Assembly: GCA_964512095.1 (NCBI GenBank)
Contig: CAZEIH010000001.1
Coordinates: 186,001-250,000 of the forward strand
Length of the DNA stretch: 64,000 bases
DNA from: DTU013 sp964512095
GTDB taxonomy: Bacteria > Bacillota > Clostridia > Acetivibrionales > DTU013
Reading direction: 5' to 3'
A program made the position numbers and the translations under genes. The notes under the pieces are model-generated. The model was given only the letters and a program-made list of their open reading frames with translations. It ran no database searches and was not told where the DNA came from. Below are positions 17,464 through 27,395 of this stretch, piece after piece. Numbering within the stretch: the first letter of the stretch is position 1; each line of letters opens with the position of its first letter.

Positions 17464-19032
17464 CTATGATAGCTTCCTCATTATTATAATCTGACTGCCT
17501 GGCAAAAGCTCCTCCTCCTCATTAATTCCATTGCTCCTAATTAGGTCCTTCACTGTTGTATAGTACCTTTTTGCAATTTGCCAAAGAGTATCCTCCTGCT
17601 GTGTAAAATATATTGTGACGCTTGGCTGACCCGCCAATCTCGTATCATCCAAAGGCTGTTCCATTGCCTTTGTGATTACTGGCACTGTAATTTGTTTGCC
17701 TACTCTTGTCTTAGTTCCAATAATCAGCCGCACCTCAACCTCTCTTGAGTTGACTATGTTGTAGCTATAATGATCTATATCCATCTCCACATCAAAGGAC
17801 ATATCCACTCTGACACCTTTCACATCCAATACCTGTTTGAAAGGGATTTCTCTTTCTACGCAATACACTGGATTTTCATCATCGGCTGCCAGGTAAAGGA
17901 CATTGCATACTGCAACACCTTCCACGGAGATACGGTCATCAACTAATTCACTTGAGGAAAGAGATAGCTTCCCAATAACATTAAACAATTCTGAAATGTC
18001 AGGAGCCCCATCATCAACCTCAATATTTTCTTTCAGAATTATCTGATTTTCATTCTCAGATACAAGCTCCTCTAATACCAGCTGTTCCTTTTCAATACTT
18101 ACTCTGGAATTAGGGTTGTAGGCATCATCAACAATATCTATATCCCTTCTTCCATAGCTCTGGGCATAAATAATCAGGTCCGCCTCGCATTTAAGTCTTC
18201 TTAGTTCACCATCGCCATCCTCGTCTGCATTGATGGCCATTTCACCCAACACTATATCAATATCACAGGAGCAGTTATCGTCTACCCCCGGCATATCAAT
18301 GAGCTGACTAAACGAGATTTCATTCTCCATGTACTGAATACTACGGCTTTCGTCATCACCAATATACAGTGTTGAAACATTCATATCGCCCTTTACTATA
18401 ATCTTGTCATCCCCAGACTTATATTCCTTTCCTGATATTTTAATGTCATTTCTGAGTATTTCAAATATGGGCGGCTTTCCCACAGGTATATCTGCTATCT
18501 CCCTAACAGCACACTCTGTCTTGCTTTCGCCAATATACGAGGTAATATTAATCGAATTACTGAGAAGCTCCATGCCCTCAGATCCCTCAAAATCCCTTGT
18601 AATATACTGCTCAAGTTGCTCCGTTACCCTTGCCGAAAGACTAACAATGGCCTTTACATTAACCTTTCTGCTATTTAATATCTCGTACTCCATATGTTCA
18701 ATATCACACTTTACCCTACACTGCATACCCTGCCTTGTATCTGGTATGTCCATGGGGTACTGGAACCCTGTAGCGGTTGTTATGCTCTTTATTGGCTGGT
18801 CAGGGTTATCAGATACATACAGTATCTTATATCTGACTGTACCATTGATCAGCACCTTCCCAGCAGCAGTTTCAGCACCGCTTACCCAGGCATCACCGTC
18901 TAACAGCAATATTCGTGCTATGTCCGGCTTAATATCCGGCACTATAATATCGTTTTCAACTACTGCTTGTGTGGAATCCTCTCCTATAGGTCTATTAAGC
19001 CTTATGGGCTCTTTTATCAACTCCAAAGACAT
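17464..19032 (-). CDS. sipL: SPOCS/LysM spore-coat morphogenesis protein SipL
   Basis: DUF3794 (SPOCS) protein of 522 aa with a C-terminal LysM domain (about 474-520, EDTLWQIAKRYYTTVKDL). In Clostridioides difficile, SipL binds SpoIVA through LysM and is needed for coat assembly around the forespore. At least two SPOCS repeats are recognisable (for example DIVVPD-like IIVPDIKPDIARIL near residue 30 and VDDGAPDISEL near 345). Its position between ispE and veg-yabG supports a sporulation role. Near-certain family; the SipL name rests on architecture. Confidence 0.88.
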   Translation of the reverse strand: MSLELIKEPIRLNRPIGEDSTQAVVENDIIVPDIKPDIARILLLDGDAWVSGAETAAGKVLINGTVRYKILYVSDNPDQPIKSITTATGFQYPMDIPDTRQGMQCRVKCDIEHMEYEILNSRKVNVKAIVSLSARVTEQLEQYITRDFEGSEGMELLSNSINITSYIGESKTECAVREIADIPVGKPPIFEILRNDIKISGKEYKSGDDKIIVKGDMNVSTLYIGDDESRSIQYMENEISFSQLIDMPGVDDNCSCDIDIVLGEMAINADEDGDGELRRLKCEADLIIYAQSYGRRDIDIVDDAYNPNSRVSIEKEQLVLEELVSENENQIILKENIEVDDGAPDISELFNVIGKLSLSSSELVDDRISVEGVAVCNVLYLAADDENPVYCVEREIPFKQVLDVKGVRVDMSFDVEMDIDHYSYNIVNSREVEVRLIIGTKTRVGKQITVPVITKAMEQPLDDTRLAGQPSVTIYFTQQEDTLWQIAKRYYTTVKDLIRSNGINEEEELLPGSQIIIMRKLS

Positions 19033-19122
19033 CTAAAATCCTCCTCCCGCATGACAGCATGCATCTATCCTCTCTAAATGTATATTGACAAGACCCATCA
19101 ATTATTACTGAATAATCCAATG

Positions 19123-19154
19123 AAAACGACCCGATCATTTGATCGGGTCGTTTT
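19123..19154 (-). terminator. Terminator after veg
   Basis: Perfect 14-base arms with a 4-base loop and TTTT ending lie 30 bases beyond the veg stop codon. This is a strong intrinsic terminator. Confidence 0.88.
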
Positions 19155-19184
19155 AAGGCTGTTATTTTAGTCTTTATCACTGTG

Positions 19185-19451
19185 TCAGCTTACAAGTATA
19201 CGTTTGTCATCCTTGCATATCACCAGTTCAACCGCTTTGGTAAGTACATCCGTATAACTGTAGGAAACTCTCCTTGTTGTCTCATATTCGTTCTCAAACT
19301 TGATGATGAAGATGCTGGGATATGAATTTTCTATTATTCCCTCTTTAATAAAAGCCTTTTTTCTGCCTTTATTAGCTTTAAGTTGAACCTTTTCGCCAAT
19401 ACAGGTCTCAATATTCCTCTTTATTTGAAACAGGTCGCTCTTCTCTGCCAT
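19185..19451 (-). CDS. veg: Veg family protein
   Basis: Small 88-aa protein of the Veg family, a conserved Firmicutes protein with an SH3-like beta fold, linked in Bacillus to biofilm and spore outgrowth. Recognisable by the N-terminal IKRNIETCIGEKVQLKANKG and C-terminal SYTDVLTKAVEL. It has its own pair of sigma-A promoters and a strong terminator, so it is probably a highly expressed single-gene transcript. Conserved order with yabG upstream and sipL/ispE downstream. Confidence 0.92.
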   Translation of the reverse strand: MAEKSDLFQIKRNIETCIGEKVQLKANKGRKKAFIKEGIIENSYPSIFIIKFENEYETTRRVSYSYTDVLTKAVELVICKDDKRILVS

Positions 19452-19478
19452 TGTATCACCTCATCTTCTGTTTTAAAT

Positions 19479-19507
19479 ATTTTATCATAATAAGCGTGGT
19501 TTGTCAA
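19479..19507 (-). promoter_or_regulatory. veg promoter P2 (proximal)
   Basis: On the minus strand TTGACA (19507-19502), a 17-base spacer and TAAAAT (19484-19479), located 28 bases before the veg ATG. Confidence 0.7.
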
Positions 19508-19517
19508 AAAAATATAT

Positions 19518-19547
19518 ATTATAGCAAGGGTAATTTCCTTATGTCAA
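19518..19547 (-). promoter_or_regulatory. veg promoter P1 (distal)
   Basis: On the minus strand TTGACA (19547-19542), an 18-base spacer and TATAAT (19523-19518). Perfect -35 and -10 hexamers. Confidence 0.8.
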
Positions 19548-19587
19548 GTGTTTTTTGAAAAAAACTTAAAATATCTATAAATATCAA

Positions 19588-20487
19588 TTATTGGTAGGGC
19601 TCAATGGGAAACCCTTCTCGATATTTCCCTCTAGTTTGTATTCCACCAATACCAGTCTTCCCAGTTATCGTATTTTCTATTACATCCTCTGCATCCAAAA
19701 TTTTATCAACACCCGTAAATGCCACCTTTTGACACACTCTAACAGGGTCGAGAGCATGTATCATCTCTCTGAAGGGTGCGCTGGCATAATTAGCACCTGC
19801 CTTTATTATTTCCTTGTAAAGCGATTGGCAGGCACCTGCAAAAATTACAAGTCCGTCCATATCACTGTTAAACCTGCGCGCTGCCCTAACGGCTTCAATA
19901 AAATACTTGGATGTCCTGTATGAAGACAGGTTTGTGTAGCTGTCCTGTCCCTTTAGAAAACCATCATGTCCTGTAAGTACTAGAATGTCGGGTCTATGCT
20001 CCTCCAGCAAAGCCCTTACTTTTTGCGGCTGGTCTTTTTCAGGTACGTACTCTCCGATAACATCAATTCCGAGTTTCTTATATTCTACTATACAGTTTTC
20101 CAAGTAATCCTTATCACCATCTAAATGAAGTACCTTGCCCGGCTTTTTAATCCTTTCCGCCACATCCTTTGAAGTGTCTCTATAATATATTTTTTTTCGT
20201 AGCCCTCTGTAATACGGCACTGAATAGTTAGCATATCTAATTTTCTGATGTTCATCAATTAAGTGACCTTCCGCTTCCCTGCAGCATTTGTCTCTGTACT
20301 CCCTCACCCTGTTCTCCGGTTGCACCTCCAAATCAGACTCAGGGGCATCTGCCTCTATCCTATAGCTAATTCCCTTAAGCGTAACAATCCTTTCAGCACG
20401 CGCTTGTGTAATATTGACCACCTTAAAGAAAATATCATACCCATAGGATTTTCTTGCGACGATATCGCCTACTTTCAAATTGCTCAT
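19588..20487 (-). CDS. yabG: Sporulation-specific protease YabG
   Basis: Peptidase family U57, 299 aa, which processes coat and cortex-related spore proteins late in sporulation. The N-terminal KOW/SH3-like segment is GDIVARKSYGYDIFFKV. The core contains VLHLDGDKDYLENC, DILVLTGHDGF and VIFAGACQSLYKE, and the His and Cys in the last two blocks are likely catalytic. Upstream of veg, conserved order with Bacillus. Clostridial YabG is known to process germination proteins; here the substrates are unknown. Confidence 0.94.
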   Translation of the reverse strand: MSNLKVGDIVARKSYGYDIFFKVVNITQARAERIVTLKGISYRIEADAPESDLEVQPENRVREYRDKCCREAEGHLIDEHQKIRYANYSVPYYRGLRKKIYYRDTSKDVAERIKKPGKVLHLDGDKDYLENCIVEYKKLGIDVIGEYVPEKDQPQKVRALLEEHRPDILVLTGHDGFLKGQDSYTNLSSYRTSKYFIEAVRAARRFNSDMDGLVIFAGACQSLYKEIIKAGANYASAPFREMIHALDPVRVCQKVAFTGVDKILDAEDVIENTITGKTGIGGIQTRGKYREGFPIEPYQ

Positions 20488-20608
20488 TAATTCACCACCA
20501 TCGCTCTTATTACTATAACCACATTTTTGACAATAGCTCCTGTACCATCATATGCAAATTTCGTTGTTTACGTTAATCGATTTGCCCAATACAGCTACAG
20601 ATTTTCTA

Positions 20609-20637
20609 TTGTCTTAAGACAATCAGAAAGGTATAAT
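20609..20637 (+). promoter_or_regulatory. Sigma-A promoter of fhs
   Basis: TTGTCT (20609-20614), a 17-base spacer and TATAAT (20632-20637), 37 bases before the fhs ATG. Confidence 0.7.
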
Positions 20638-20673
20638 AGCTGATACAATAGTTTTTAAGAAAGGTTAATCAAG

Positions 20674-22344
20674 ATGCTAACGGATATAGAAATAGCACAG
20701 CAGTGCTCAATGAAGCCGATAACACAAATAGCCTCAGGATTGGGCATAAATGAAGATGAGTTAGAGTTATATGGGAAATATAAGGCTAAGCTTACTCCCC
20801 AGCTATGGGACAGAATCAAGGATAGGAGCGACGGAAAGCTCGTACTTGTTACTGCCATAAACCCAACTCCTGCAGGAGAGGGCAAGACCACCACTACAAT
20901 AGGGCTTGGACAAGCTTTATCAGCTATAGGAGAAAGGGCAATAATTGCCCTTAGGGAGCCTTCACTAGGTCCTGTAATGGGTATAAAGGGAGGCGCAGCA
21001 GGTGGGGGTTATTCTCAAGTGGTGCCTATGGAGGATATAAACCTTCACTTTACCGGCGATATGCACGCTATTACCGCAGCAAACAACCTTCTATCAGCTA
21101 CAATAGATAATCACATTCAACAAGGCAACGGCTTGAGCATAGACCCTCGCCAGATAGCTTGGAAGAGAGCCATGGATATGAACGACAGAGCCCTGAGAAA
21201 TATTGTAGTAGGACTTGGGGGCAAGATCAATGGAACCCCCCGTGAGGATGGCTTCGTAATAACCGTGGCATCAGAGGTGATGGCAATTCTTTGTCTTGCA
21301 AGTGATATTACAGACCTAAAGGAAAGACTGGGCAAGATTATAATCGGCTACACATACTCCGGTGCACCAGTTACTGCATCACAGATTAAGGTGGAGGGAG
21401 CGATGACGCTGCTTCTTAAAGATGCGATAAAGCCTAATCTTATACAAACACTTGAAAATACACCCGCTCTTATGCATGGCGGTCCCTTTGCCAACATAGC
21501 TCACGGCTGTAATAGCGTAAACGCCACGAAATTGGGCTTGAAGCTAGCGGATTATGTAATTACCGAGGCCGGGTTTGGAGCTGACCTAGGGGCAGAAAAA
21601 TTCTTTGATATAAAGTGTAGGTATGCGGGCTTTAAGCCTGACGCTGTTGTCTTGGTTGCAACAATCAGAGCTCTTAAGTACAATGGCGGAGTCCATAAGG
21701 AAAACCTGAAGCAGGAGGATTTAGCTGCCTTAAAGCTTGGCTTCTCAAATCTTGAAAAGCATATGGAAAACCTCAACAAATATGGAGTGCCGGTGCTTGT
21801 TGCCATAAATCATTTTGATACCGATACACAAGCTGAGGTGGAATATGTCAGGAGTAGATGTAGCAATAGCAATGCTGACGTTGCCTTTTCTCAGGTGTTC
21901 GCAAAAGGCGGTGAGGGTGGCAAAGAGCTTGCAGAAAAGCTGGTAAGCATGATAAAAAACACACCTTCACAATTCAGACTATTATATGATGTCAAAGCAC
22001 CTGTAAAGGAAAAGATAGAGAAAATTGCAAAAGAGATTTACGGTGCCGGTGACGTACTATATTCGCCTTCGGCAGACAAATCTATAAAGAAGCTGGAAGA
22101 AATGGGACATGGTGGTTTGCCTATTTGTATTGCCAAGACTCAGTATTCTCTTTCTGATAACCCTAAGCTTCTTGGTAGACCTGAGAATTTTGAAATTACT
22201 GTTCGGGAAATAAAAGTCTCGGCAGGTGCCGGTTTTATTATAGCATTGACAGGAGATATCATGACCATGCCTGGCCTACCAAAGGTACCTTCTGCAGAAA
22301 GAATTGATATAGACGAAAACGGCACTATAACAGGCTTGTTCTAA
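20674..22344 (+). CDS. fhs: Formate-tetrahydrofolate ligase
   Basis: ATP-dependent synthesis of 10-formyl-THF from formate, feeding purine synthesis and one-carbon metabolism (and the Wood-Ljungdahl methyl branch where present). 556 aa, full length. It has the P-loop TPAGEGKTTTTIGLG (about 70-84), REPSLGPVMGIKGGA and the C-terminal GDIMTMPGLPK. It stands alone between divergent yabG and convergent cotS-like genes, so no acetogenesis cluster is visible here. Confidence 0.98.
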   Translation: MLTDIEIAQQCSMKPITQIASGLGINEDELELYGKYKAKLTPQLWDRIKDRSDGKLVLVTAINPTPAGEGKTTTTIGLGQALSAIGERAIIALREPSLGPVMGIKGGAAGGGYSQVVPMEDINLHFTGDMHAITAANNLLSATIDNHIQQGNGLSIDPRQIAWKRAMDMNDRALRNIVVGLGGKINGTPREDGFVITVASEVMAILCLASDITDLKERLGKIIIGYTYSGAPVTASQIKVEGAMTLLLKDAIKPNLIQTLENTPALMHGGPFANIAHGCNSVNATKLGLKLADYVITEAGFGADLGAEKFFDIKCRYAGFKPDAVVLVATIRALKYNGGVHKENLKQEDLAALKLGFSNLEKHMENLNKYGVPVLVAINHFDTDTQAEVEYVRSRCSNSNADVAFSQVFAKGGEGGKELAEKLVSMIKNTPSQFRLLYDVKAPVKEKIEKIAKEIYGAGDVLYSPSADKSIKKLEEMGHGGLPICIAKTQYSLSDNPKLLGRPENFEITVREIKVSAGAGFIIALTGDIMTMPGLPKVPSAERIDIDENGTITGLF

Positions 22345-22397
22345 TTTCGGCTATAGCTAACTCCTAAAGCTTAACTATATCTATACATATCAGTACA

Positions 22398-22425
22398 CAC
22401 AGGGCTGCACAAGTGTTGCCCTGTG
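22398..22425 (+). terminator. Hairpin after fhs
   Basis: CACAGGGC pairs perfectly with GCCCTGTG around a 12-base loop. No T-run follows on either strand, so termination is uncertain. Confidence 0.35.
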
Positions 22426-22473
22426 AATCGCCTTTGGACGACTTACAAAGGACTTGCATACCATTTTGCGTTT

Positions 22474-23463
22474 TTACATATATGTCGCAGTGTAGGCCCT
22501 TATAAAGGCCTCAAAGGGCTTTGTTTCATCTATCACCTCCTGCAGTCTACTTACATAGCTTTTTTCAGACCAGCTTCGTCTGCTGTTATAGAAACGATTC
22601 ACAACCCTCCAGAATTTTTGCGGGAATTGAAGGATTATTTTCATAACCTCCAGCTCCTCCCTACTCAAAGGAGCTACACTACTATAGCCATTTAAAATCA
22701 GGCTGGCTTTAGAAATGTCCCATTCACACTTGCGCATTTTTCGCCTTATGAGATTTGCCACATCATACACTCCCATTTCATAACAACAGTAATCAAAGTT
22801 TGTAACAGTTACCTGTCCTTTACCTAGAATAATGTTGTGATGGGTATAATCATGATGGCAAAAGGCTTTTTCATTCATAATCTTGTCTACCATCTGGCTA
22901 TACTCAGAGGCTTCAAGCTCCTCAGCTGCTGTTTCTCCCACGCCTATGAAATAATCAGCATACTGCAAAAACAACTGGTCGAACCGCCCCTTGCCCCTTC
23001 TAGCCTGTTTTCTCATTTTTTTGATGTCATCTAGGCGTTTTCTAAAATATCCCGGTAGCTTTCCCAATTCACATTGGACCTTACACCCCTCAGGAGCACT
23101 ATAACCAACAGACGACCTATGAAGCCTAGCCAGTGCTTCCGCGGCCCTTTCCAAATCGGTATCACTGTCAAAATTGCTCTCACGTCCTTCAATAAAGTCT
23201 GTCGCTGTGTAAAGGCAGTTGTGATAATAGAAGCCTGGATCTCCCGATAATGTTAGTAAATACGAATCTACAAATGGAAACCCGTTGGCATCCAGGTGGT
23301 CTTTCGCCCCATGAACGAATTTTAAACGTTGGAGAGAAAATGGAATCCTTTTGATCACCTTTCGTCCCCTAGGCGTAGCTACAATAATCATATCTTTATA
23401 TGAGAACAGATTGGTTACTGTTAAACCATAGCTATTCTCTATTTCTTTTTCTATCCCCTGCAT
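22474..23463 (-). CDS. CotS-family spore coat kinase-like protein
   Basis: Aminoglycoside-phosphotransferase-fold protein (329 aa) of the CotS/YsxE family found in spore coats. The catalytic loop is CHHDYTHHNIIL (His-x-Asp and Asn kept) and the metal-binding motif is TNFDYC. The C-terminal region FPQKFWRVVNRFYNSRRSW is typical of CotS proteins. Start ATG 23463 follows CCGGAGGA six bases upstream; the earlier in-frame start at 23481 lacks such a site. Kinase substrate unknown; a coat role is inferred from the family. Confidence 0.85.
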   Translation of the reverse strand: MQGIEKEIENSYGLTVTNLFSYKDMIIVATPRGRKVIKRIPFSLQRLKFVHGAKDHLDANGFPFVDSYLLTLSGDPGFYYHNCLYTATDFIEGRESNFDSDTDLERAAEALARLHRSSVGYSAPEGCKVQCELGKLPGYFRKRLDDIKKMRKQARRGKGRFDQLFLQYADYFIGVGETAAEELEASEYSQMVDKIMNEKAFCHHDYTHHNIILGKGQVTVTNFDYCCYEMGVYDVANLIRRKMRKCEWDISKASLILNGYSSVAPLSREELEVMKIILQFPQKFWRVVNRFYNSRRSWSEKSYVSRLQEVIDETKPFEAFIRAYTATYM

Positions 23464-23570
23464 GGCAATTCCTCCGGTCACATCAGATACGAGAACGATA
23501 ACCCTACATAGTCACGAAACAGTAAATTATATGCCTTTGGAAGCCTTTCTAGAAGAAAAGAGAAAATAAA

Positions 23571-23604
23571 ACCGGCGGACAGCCAGTTACAGTCATCCGC
23601 CGGT
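23571..23604 (-). terminator. Terminator of nifJ
   Basis: ACCGGCGGA pairs with TCCGCCGGT around a 16-base loop, followed on the minus strand by TTTTATTTTCTCTTTT. It lies 31 bases past the stop codon. Confidence 0.85.
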
Positions 23605-23634
23605 ATACATCAAAATGTTTATCTCTTTTAGGGT

Positions 23635-26600
23635 TTAGCCATTTGCTAGCTTCTTGTATGTCTCATAACGTTCCTTTGCATTCTTTTCTGCTTCTTCAAA
23701 CAAAACTTCAGCTCTTTCAGGGAACGTCCTGGTCAATGAAGAGTACCTGACTTCGTTCATTATGAAGTCCTGGTATGACGCAGCAGGCTCTTTTGAATCC
23801 AACACGAAGGGGTTCTTGCCCTCTTCCTTAAGCATCGGATTGTATCTGTAAAGGTGCCAGTAACCTGCTTCAACAGCATTTTTCTCTTCAAGCTGGGATT
23901 TGCCCATTCCAAGCTTCAGTCCATGGTTTATACATGGAGCGTATGCAATTATCAATGAAGGTCCTTTGTATTTCTCTGCTTCAATCATTGCCTTTATAAG
24001 CTGATTCTGGTTTGCACCCTGAGCTACCTGTGCTACATATACATAGCCATATGACATAGCAATCATGCCAAGGTCCTTCTTCTTCGTCTTCTTACCTGAT
24101 GCTGCAAACTGTGCCACAGCACCTGTAGGAGTAGCCTTAGATGACTGACCACCTGTATTCGAGTACACTTCTGTATCAAACACCAGCACGTTGATATCTT
24201 CATTGGAAGCCAGAACGTGATCCAGACCGCCAAAGCCTATGTCATATGCCCAACCGTCGCCACCTAGGATCCACTGTGATTTCTTTATAAGGTATTCACT
24301 ATTTTCCAGTATATCTTCTATTAACGGCTTAGTATCAGCATCTGCCTTTGAGGCAAAACCATTCAATGCTACTTTCAAATCAGCTGATGCCTTCTTGGAG
24401 CCATCGCCTTCATCTGCGTTTTCAAGCCAATTGCTAACTGCGGCCTTTATATCTTCAGGTAAAGCCTTTTCAAGGAGCTTATTACAGTTGTCAGCGATCT
24501 TGCTTCTCAACTGCTTAACTGCAAGATACATACCATATCCGAACTCAGCATTATCTTCAAACAAAGAGTTTGCCCATGATGGTCCAAAGCCTTCCTTGTT
24601 TGCGCAATAAGGCATTGACGGAGCACTTCCGCCCCAAATGGAGGAACAGCCTGTTGCGTTTGCAATCATCATTCTGTCTCCAAACAACTGGGTCATAAGC
24701 TTTGCATAAGGAGTCTCACCACAGCCTGCGCATGCGCCGGAGAACTCAAGCAACGGTTGCTGGAACTGACTGCCTTTGACAGTGGTAGGTCCCATAGGAT
24801 TCTTTGGCTCAACTGTCATTGCATAATCCCAGTTCTTTTCCTGGTTGTATTGAGTTTCGATAGGCTTCATGATCAGTGACTTTTCCTTTGAAGGACAGAC
24901 ATTAACACAGCTTCCGCAGCCTGAGCAATCCAGGACAGATACCTGTATTCTGAAGTTCAGGCCTTCAAAGCCTTTGCCCATAGCCTTCTTTGATTCAAAG
25001 CCCTCAGGAGCATTTTTAACTTCATTCTCATCAACAAGGAAAGGTCTGATGGCAGCATGAGGACATACATATGCACACTGGTTACACTGGATACAGTTAT
25101 CTATCTGCCATTCTGGAACGTCAGCAGCAATTCCCCTCTTTTCGTATTTGGAGGTTCCACATGGGAATGTGCCGTCTTCCATGCCTACAAATGTGCTTAC
25201 TGGGAGCTTGTCTCCCATCTGTTTGTTAATAGGATCAAGGATCTTGCTGATAAATTCAGGTACATCCTTCGTAGCTGCAGCTTCATCAACTGCAGTGCCC
25301 CAGTCTGCTGGGATATCTATCTTACTAAGTGCGTCAATTCCCTTGTCTACAGCCAGGTAATTCATGTTGACTATCTTCTCGCCTTTTCTGCCATAAGTCT
25401 TTAGAATAGCGTCCTTCATATACTTAACTGCATCATCCAAAGGAATGATATTGGCCAGCTTGAAGAATGCAGACTGCATTATCATATTAATTCTGTTGCC
25501 CAGACCAATTTCCTTACCTAATGCAACACCATCAATTGTATACAGGTTGATATTATGTTTTGCTATAAAGCGCTTCATATCAGCAGGCAGCTTCTCGTTA
25601 AGCTCTTCCGGAGTCCAGCCGCAGTTCAGCAGGAAGGCTCCGCCGTCCTTAAGGTCACTGACCATGTCATATTTTCCAATATAGGATGGGTTGTGACATG
25701 CCACGAAATTCGCCTTGTTTATAAGATAAGTTGAGTGAATTGGCTTTTTGCCGAATCTCAGATGGGAAATGGTTACGCCGCCTGACTTCTTGGAGTCATA
25801 TGAAAAATATGCTTGAGCATACATGTCTGTATGATCACCAATAATCTTTATGGAGTTCTTGTTGGCGCCAACTGTACCGTCGGAACCAAGACCCCAGAAT
25901 TTACAGCTTACAGTACCTTCAGGTGCAGTGTCCAGCTCTTCTCCGAGAGGAAGTGAAAGGTTTGTCACATCATCAACTATACCTATTGTAAAGTGGTTCT
26001 TCGGATTTTCCGATTTGAGGTTCTCATATACAGCTGCAATCTGTGCAGGAGTGGTATCTTTTGAACCTAAACCATAACGGCCTGCAACGATAGTACGTAA
26101 TTTATCGCTTTCAAAAAGTGCTGTACAAACATCTTGGTATAAAGGCTCTCCAAGTGCTCCTGGTTCCTTGGTCCTGTCAAGAACAGCTATCTTCTTGGCG
26201 GACTCAGGTATAGCCCTCAGCAGATGCTCTATTGAGAAAGGTCTGTATAGGTGAACTTTAACTATACCAACTTTTTCTCCACCGGCCAGCAGGTAATCAA
26301 TGGTCTCATCAATAGTCTCTGTGACAGATCCCATTGCAATTATTATTCTATCTGCATCGGGTGCGCCATAGTAGTTAAAGAGTCCATAATTTCTGCCAGT
26401 GATTTCATTTATCTTATCCATATATTCTTCAACAATAGCAGGTAATGCGTCGTAATAAGAATTACACGACTCGCGAGCCTGGAAAAATATGTCTGGGTTC
26501 TGAGCTGTACCTCTGATTACCGGACGTTCCGGGTTCAAAGAACTCTTTTTGAATCTTTTCACTGCATCGTAGTCAAGAAGCTTTCCGAGCTCATCATACT

Positions 26601-27159
26601 CAATAACTTCTACCTTCTGCAGCTCGTGAGATGTTCTGAATCCATCAAAGAAGTTGATAAATGGTACCCTGCCCTTTATTGCGCTTAGATGTGCAACAGC
26701 TGCCAAGTCCATAACTTCCTGTACACTGCCTTCTGCTAGCATTGCAGCGCCAGTCTGGCGGCATGCCATAACGTCAGAATGGTCACCGAATATGGATAGT
26801 GCATGGCTGGCCAATGCTCTAGCACTTACATGAAATACTCCTGGAAGAAGTTCTCCAGCAATCTTGTAAATATTCGGTATCATAAGCAATAAACCCTGAG
26901 ATGCCGTAAAAGTGGTTGTCAGAGCGCCTGCTGCAAGTGATCCATGGACAGTTCCAGCTGCGCCTGCCTCTGACTGCATCTCAACAACACTTACTTCCTG
27001 TCCAAAAAGATTCTTCCTTCCGTTTGCAGACCATTCATCAACATGCTCTGCCATAACAGATGACGGAGTAATCGGATAAATACCAGCAACATCGGTAAAC
27101 GCATAAGCAATGTGAGACGCAGCGGTATTTCCGTCCATTGTTTTCATGTTCTTTCCCAT
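23635..27159 (-). CDS. nifJ: Pyruvate:ferredoxin (flavodoxin) oxidoreductase
   Basis: Single-chain PFOR of 1174 aa, converting pyruvate, CoA and oxidised ferredoxin to acetyl-CoA and CO2. Domain I carries the pyruvate region IYPITPSSVMAEHVDEW, followed by domains II-III. Two [4Fe-4S] motifs lie near residues 690 and 745 (CIQCNQCAYVCP and CSGCGSCVNVCP). The thiamine diphosphate domain has GCGETPYAK and GGDGWAYDIG with the metal-binding NTGGQSSKATPTG. All catalytic elements appear intact. ATG 27159 has GGGGAGA upstream. Central to fermentative metabolism in anaerobes. Confidence 0.98.
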   Translation of the reverse strand: MGKNMKTMDGNTAASHIAYAFTDVAGIYPITPSSVMAEHVDEWSANGRKNLFGQEVSVVEMQSEAGAAGTVHGSLAAGALTTTFTASQGLLLMIPNIYKIAGELLPGVFHVSARALASHALSIFGDHSDVMACRQTGAAMLAEGSVQEVMDLAAVAHLSAIKGRVPFINFFDGFRTSHELQKVEVIEYDELGKLLDYDAVKRFKKSSLNPERPVIRGTAQNPDIFFQARESCNSYYDALPAIVEEYMDKINEITGRNYGLFNYYGAPDADRIIIAMGSVTETIDETIDYLLAGGEKVGIVKVHLYRPFSIEHLLRAIPESAKKIAVLDRTKEPGALGEPLYQDVCTALFESDKLRTIVAGRYGLGSKDTTPAQIAAVYENLKSENPKNHFTIGIVDDVTNLSLPLGEELDTAPEGTVSCKFWGLGSDGTVGANKNSIKIIGDHTDMYAQAYFSYDSKKSGGVTISHLRFGKKPIHSTYLINKANFVACHNPSYIGKYDMVSDLKDGGAFLLNCGWTPEELNEKLPADMKRFIAKHNINLYTIDGVALGKEIGLGNRINMIMQSAFFKLANIIPLDDAVKYMKDAILKTYGRKGEKIVNMNYLAVDKGIDALSKIDIPADWGTAVDEAAATKDVPEFISKILDPINKQMGDKLPVSTFVGMEDGTFPCGTSKYEKRGIAADVPEWQIDNCIQCNQCAYVCPHAAIRPFLVDENEVKNAPEGFESKKAMGKGFEGLNFRIQVSVLDCSGCGSCVNVCPSKEKSLIMKPIETQYNQEKNWDYAMTVEPKNPMGPTTVKGSQFQQPLLEFSGACAGCGETPYAKLMTQLFGDRMMIANATGCSSIWGGSAPSMPYCANKEGFGPSWANSLFEDNAEFGYGMYLAVKQLRSKIADNCNKLLEKALPEDIKAAVSNWLENADEGDGSKKASADLKVALNGFASKADADTKPLIEDILENSEYLIKKSQWILGGDGWAYDIGFGGLDHVLASNEDINVLVFDTEVYSNTGGQSSKATPTGAVAQFAASGKKTKKKDLGMIAMSYGYVYVAQVAQGANQNQLIKAMIEAEKYKGPSLIIAYAPCINHGLKLGMGKSQLEEKNAVEAGYWHLYRYNPMLKEEGKNPFVLDSKEPAASYQDFIMNEVRYSSLTRTFPERAEVLFEEAEKNAKERYETYKKLANG

Positions 27160-27361
27160 TCTAATCTCCCCTTTATTTTTCCCCTTTGAGTTCTCTGATT
27201 ACTGTAGACTTCTTATAACATCAAGCTAGCTTTGCTGCTTGACTATACATCCCAGGCGGAAAATACTCACCGCACTGCTTATGTACTAAATCAATCTATA
27301 AAGACTTACAGTTTAGATAATCAGGGGTTCTAATTAATATAACCTCCATGCCAAAATGTAT

Positions 27362-27373
27362 ATTGTATACAAT
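27362..27373. promoter_or_regulatory. Palindrome ATTGTATACAAT, candidate operator
   Basis: Perfect 12-base palindrome just downstream of the nifJ -10 element. It contains the TTGT..ACAA half-sites favoured by GntR/FadR-type regulators. Binding is inference only. Confidence 0.4.
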
Positions 27374-27395
27374 GTAGGCCTAGGATTCTGATATT

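Noticed and set aside
27160..27395. Riboswitch in the long nifJ leader
   Set aside because: I could not draw a known aptamer or a terminator/antiterminator pair there.
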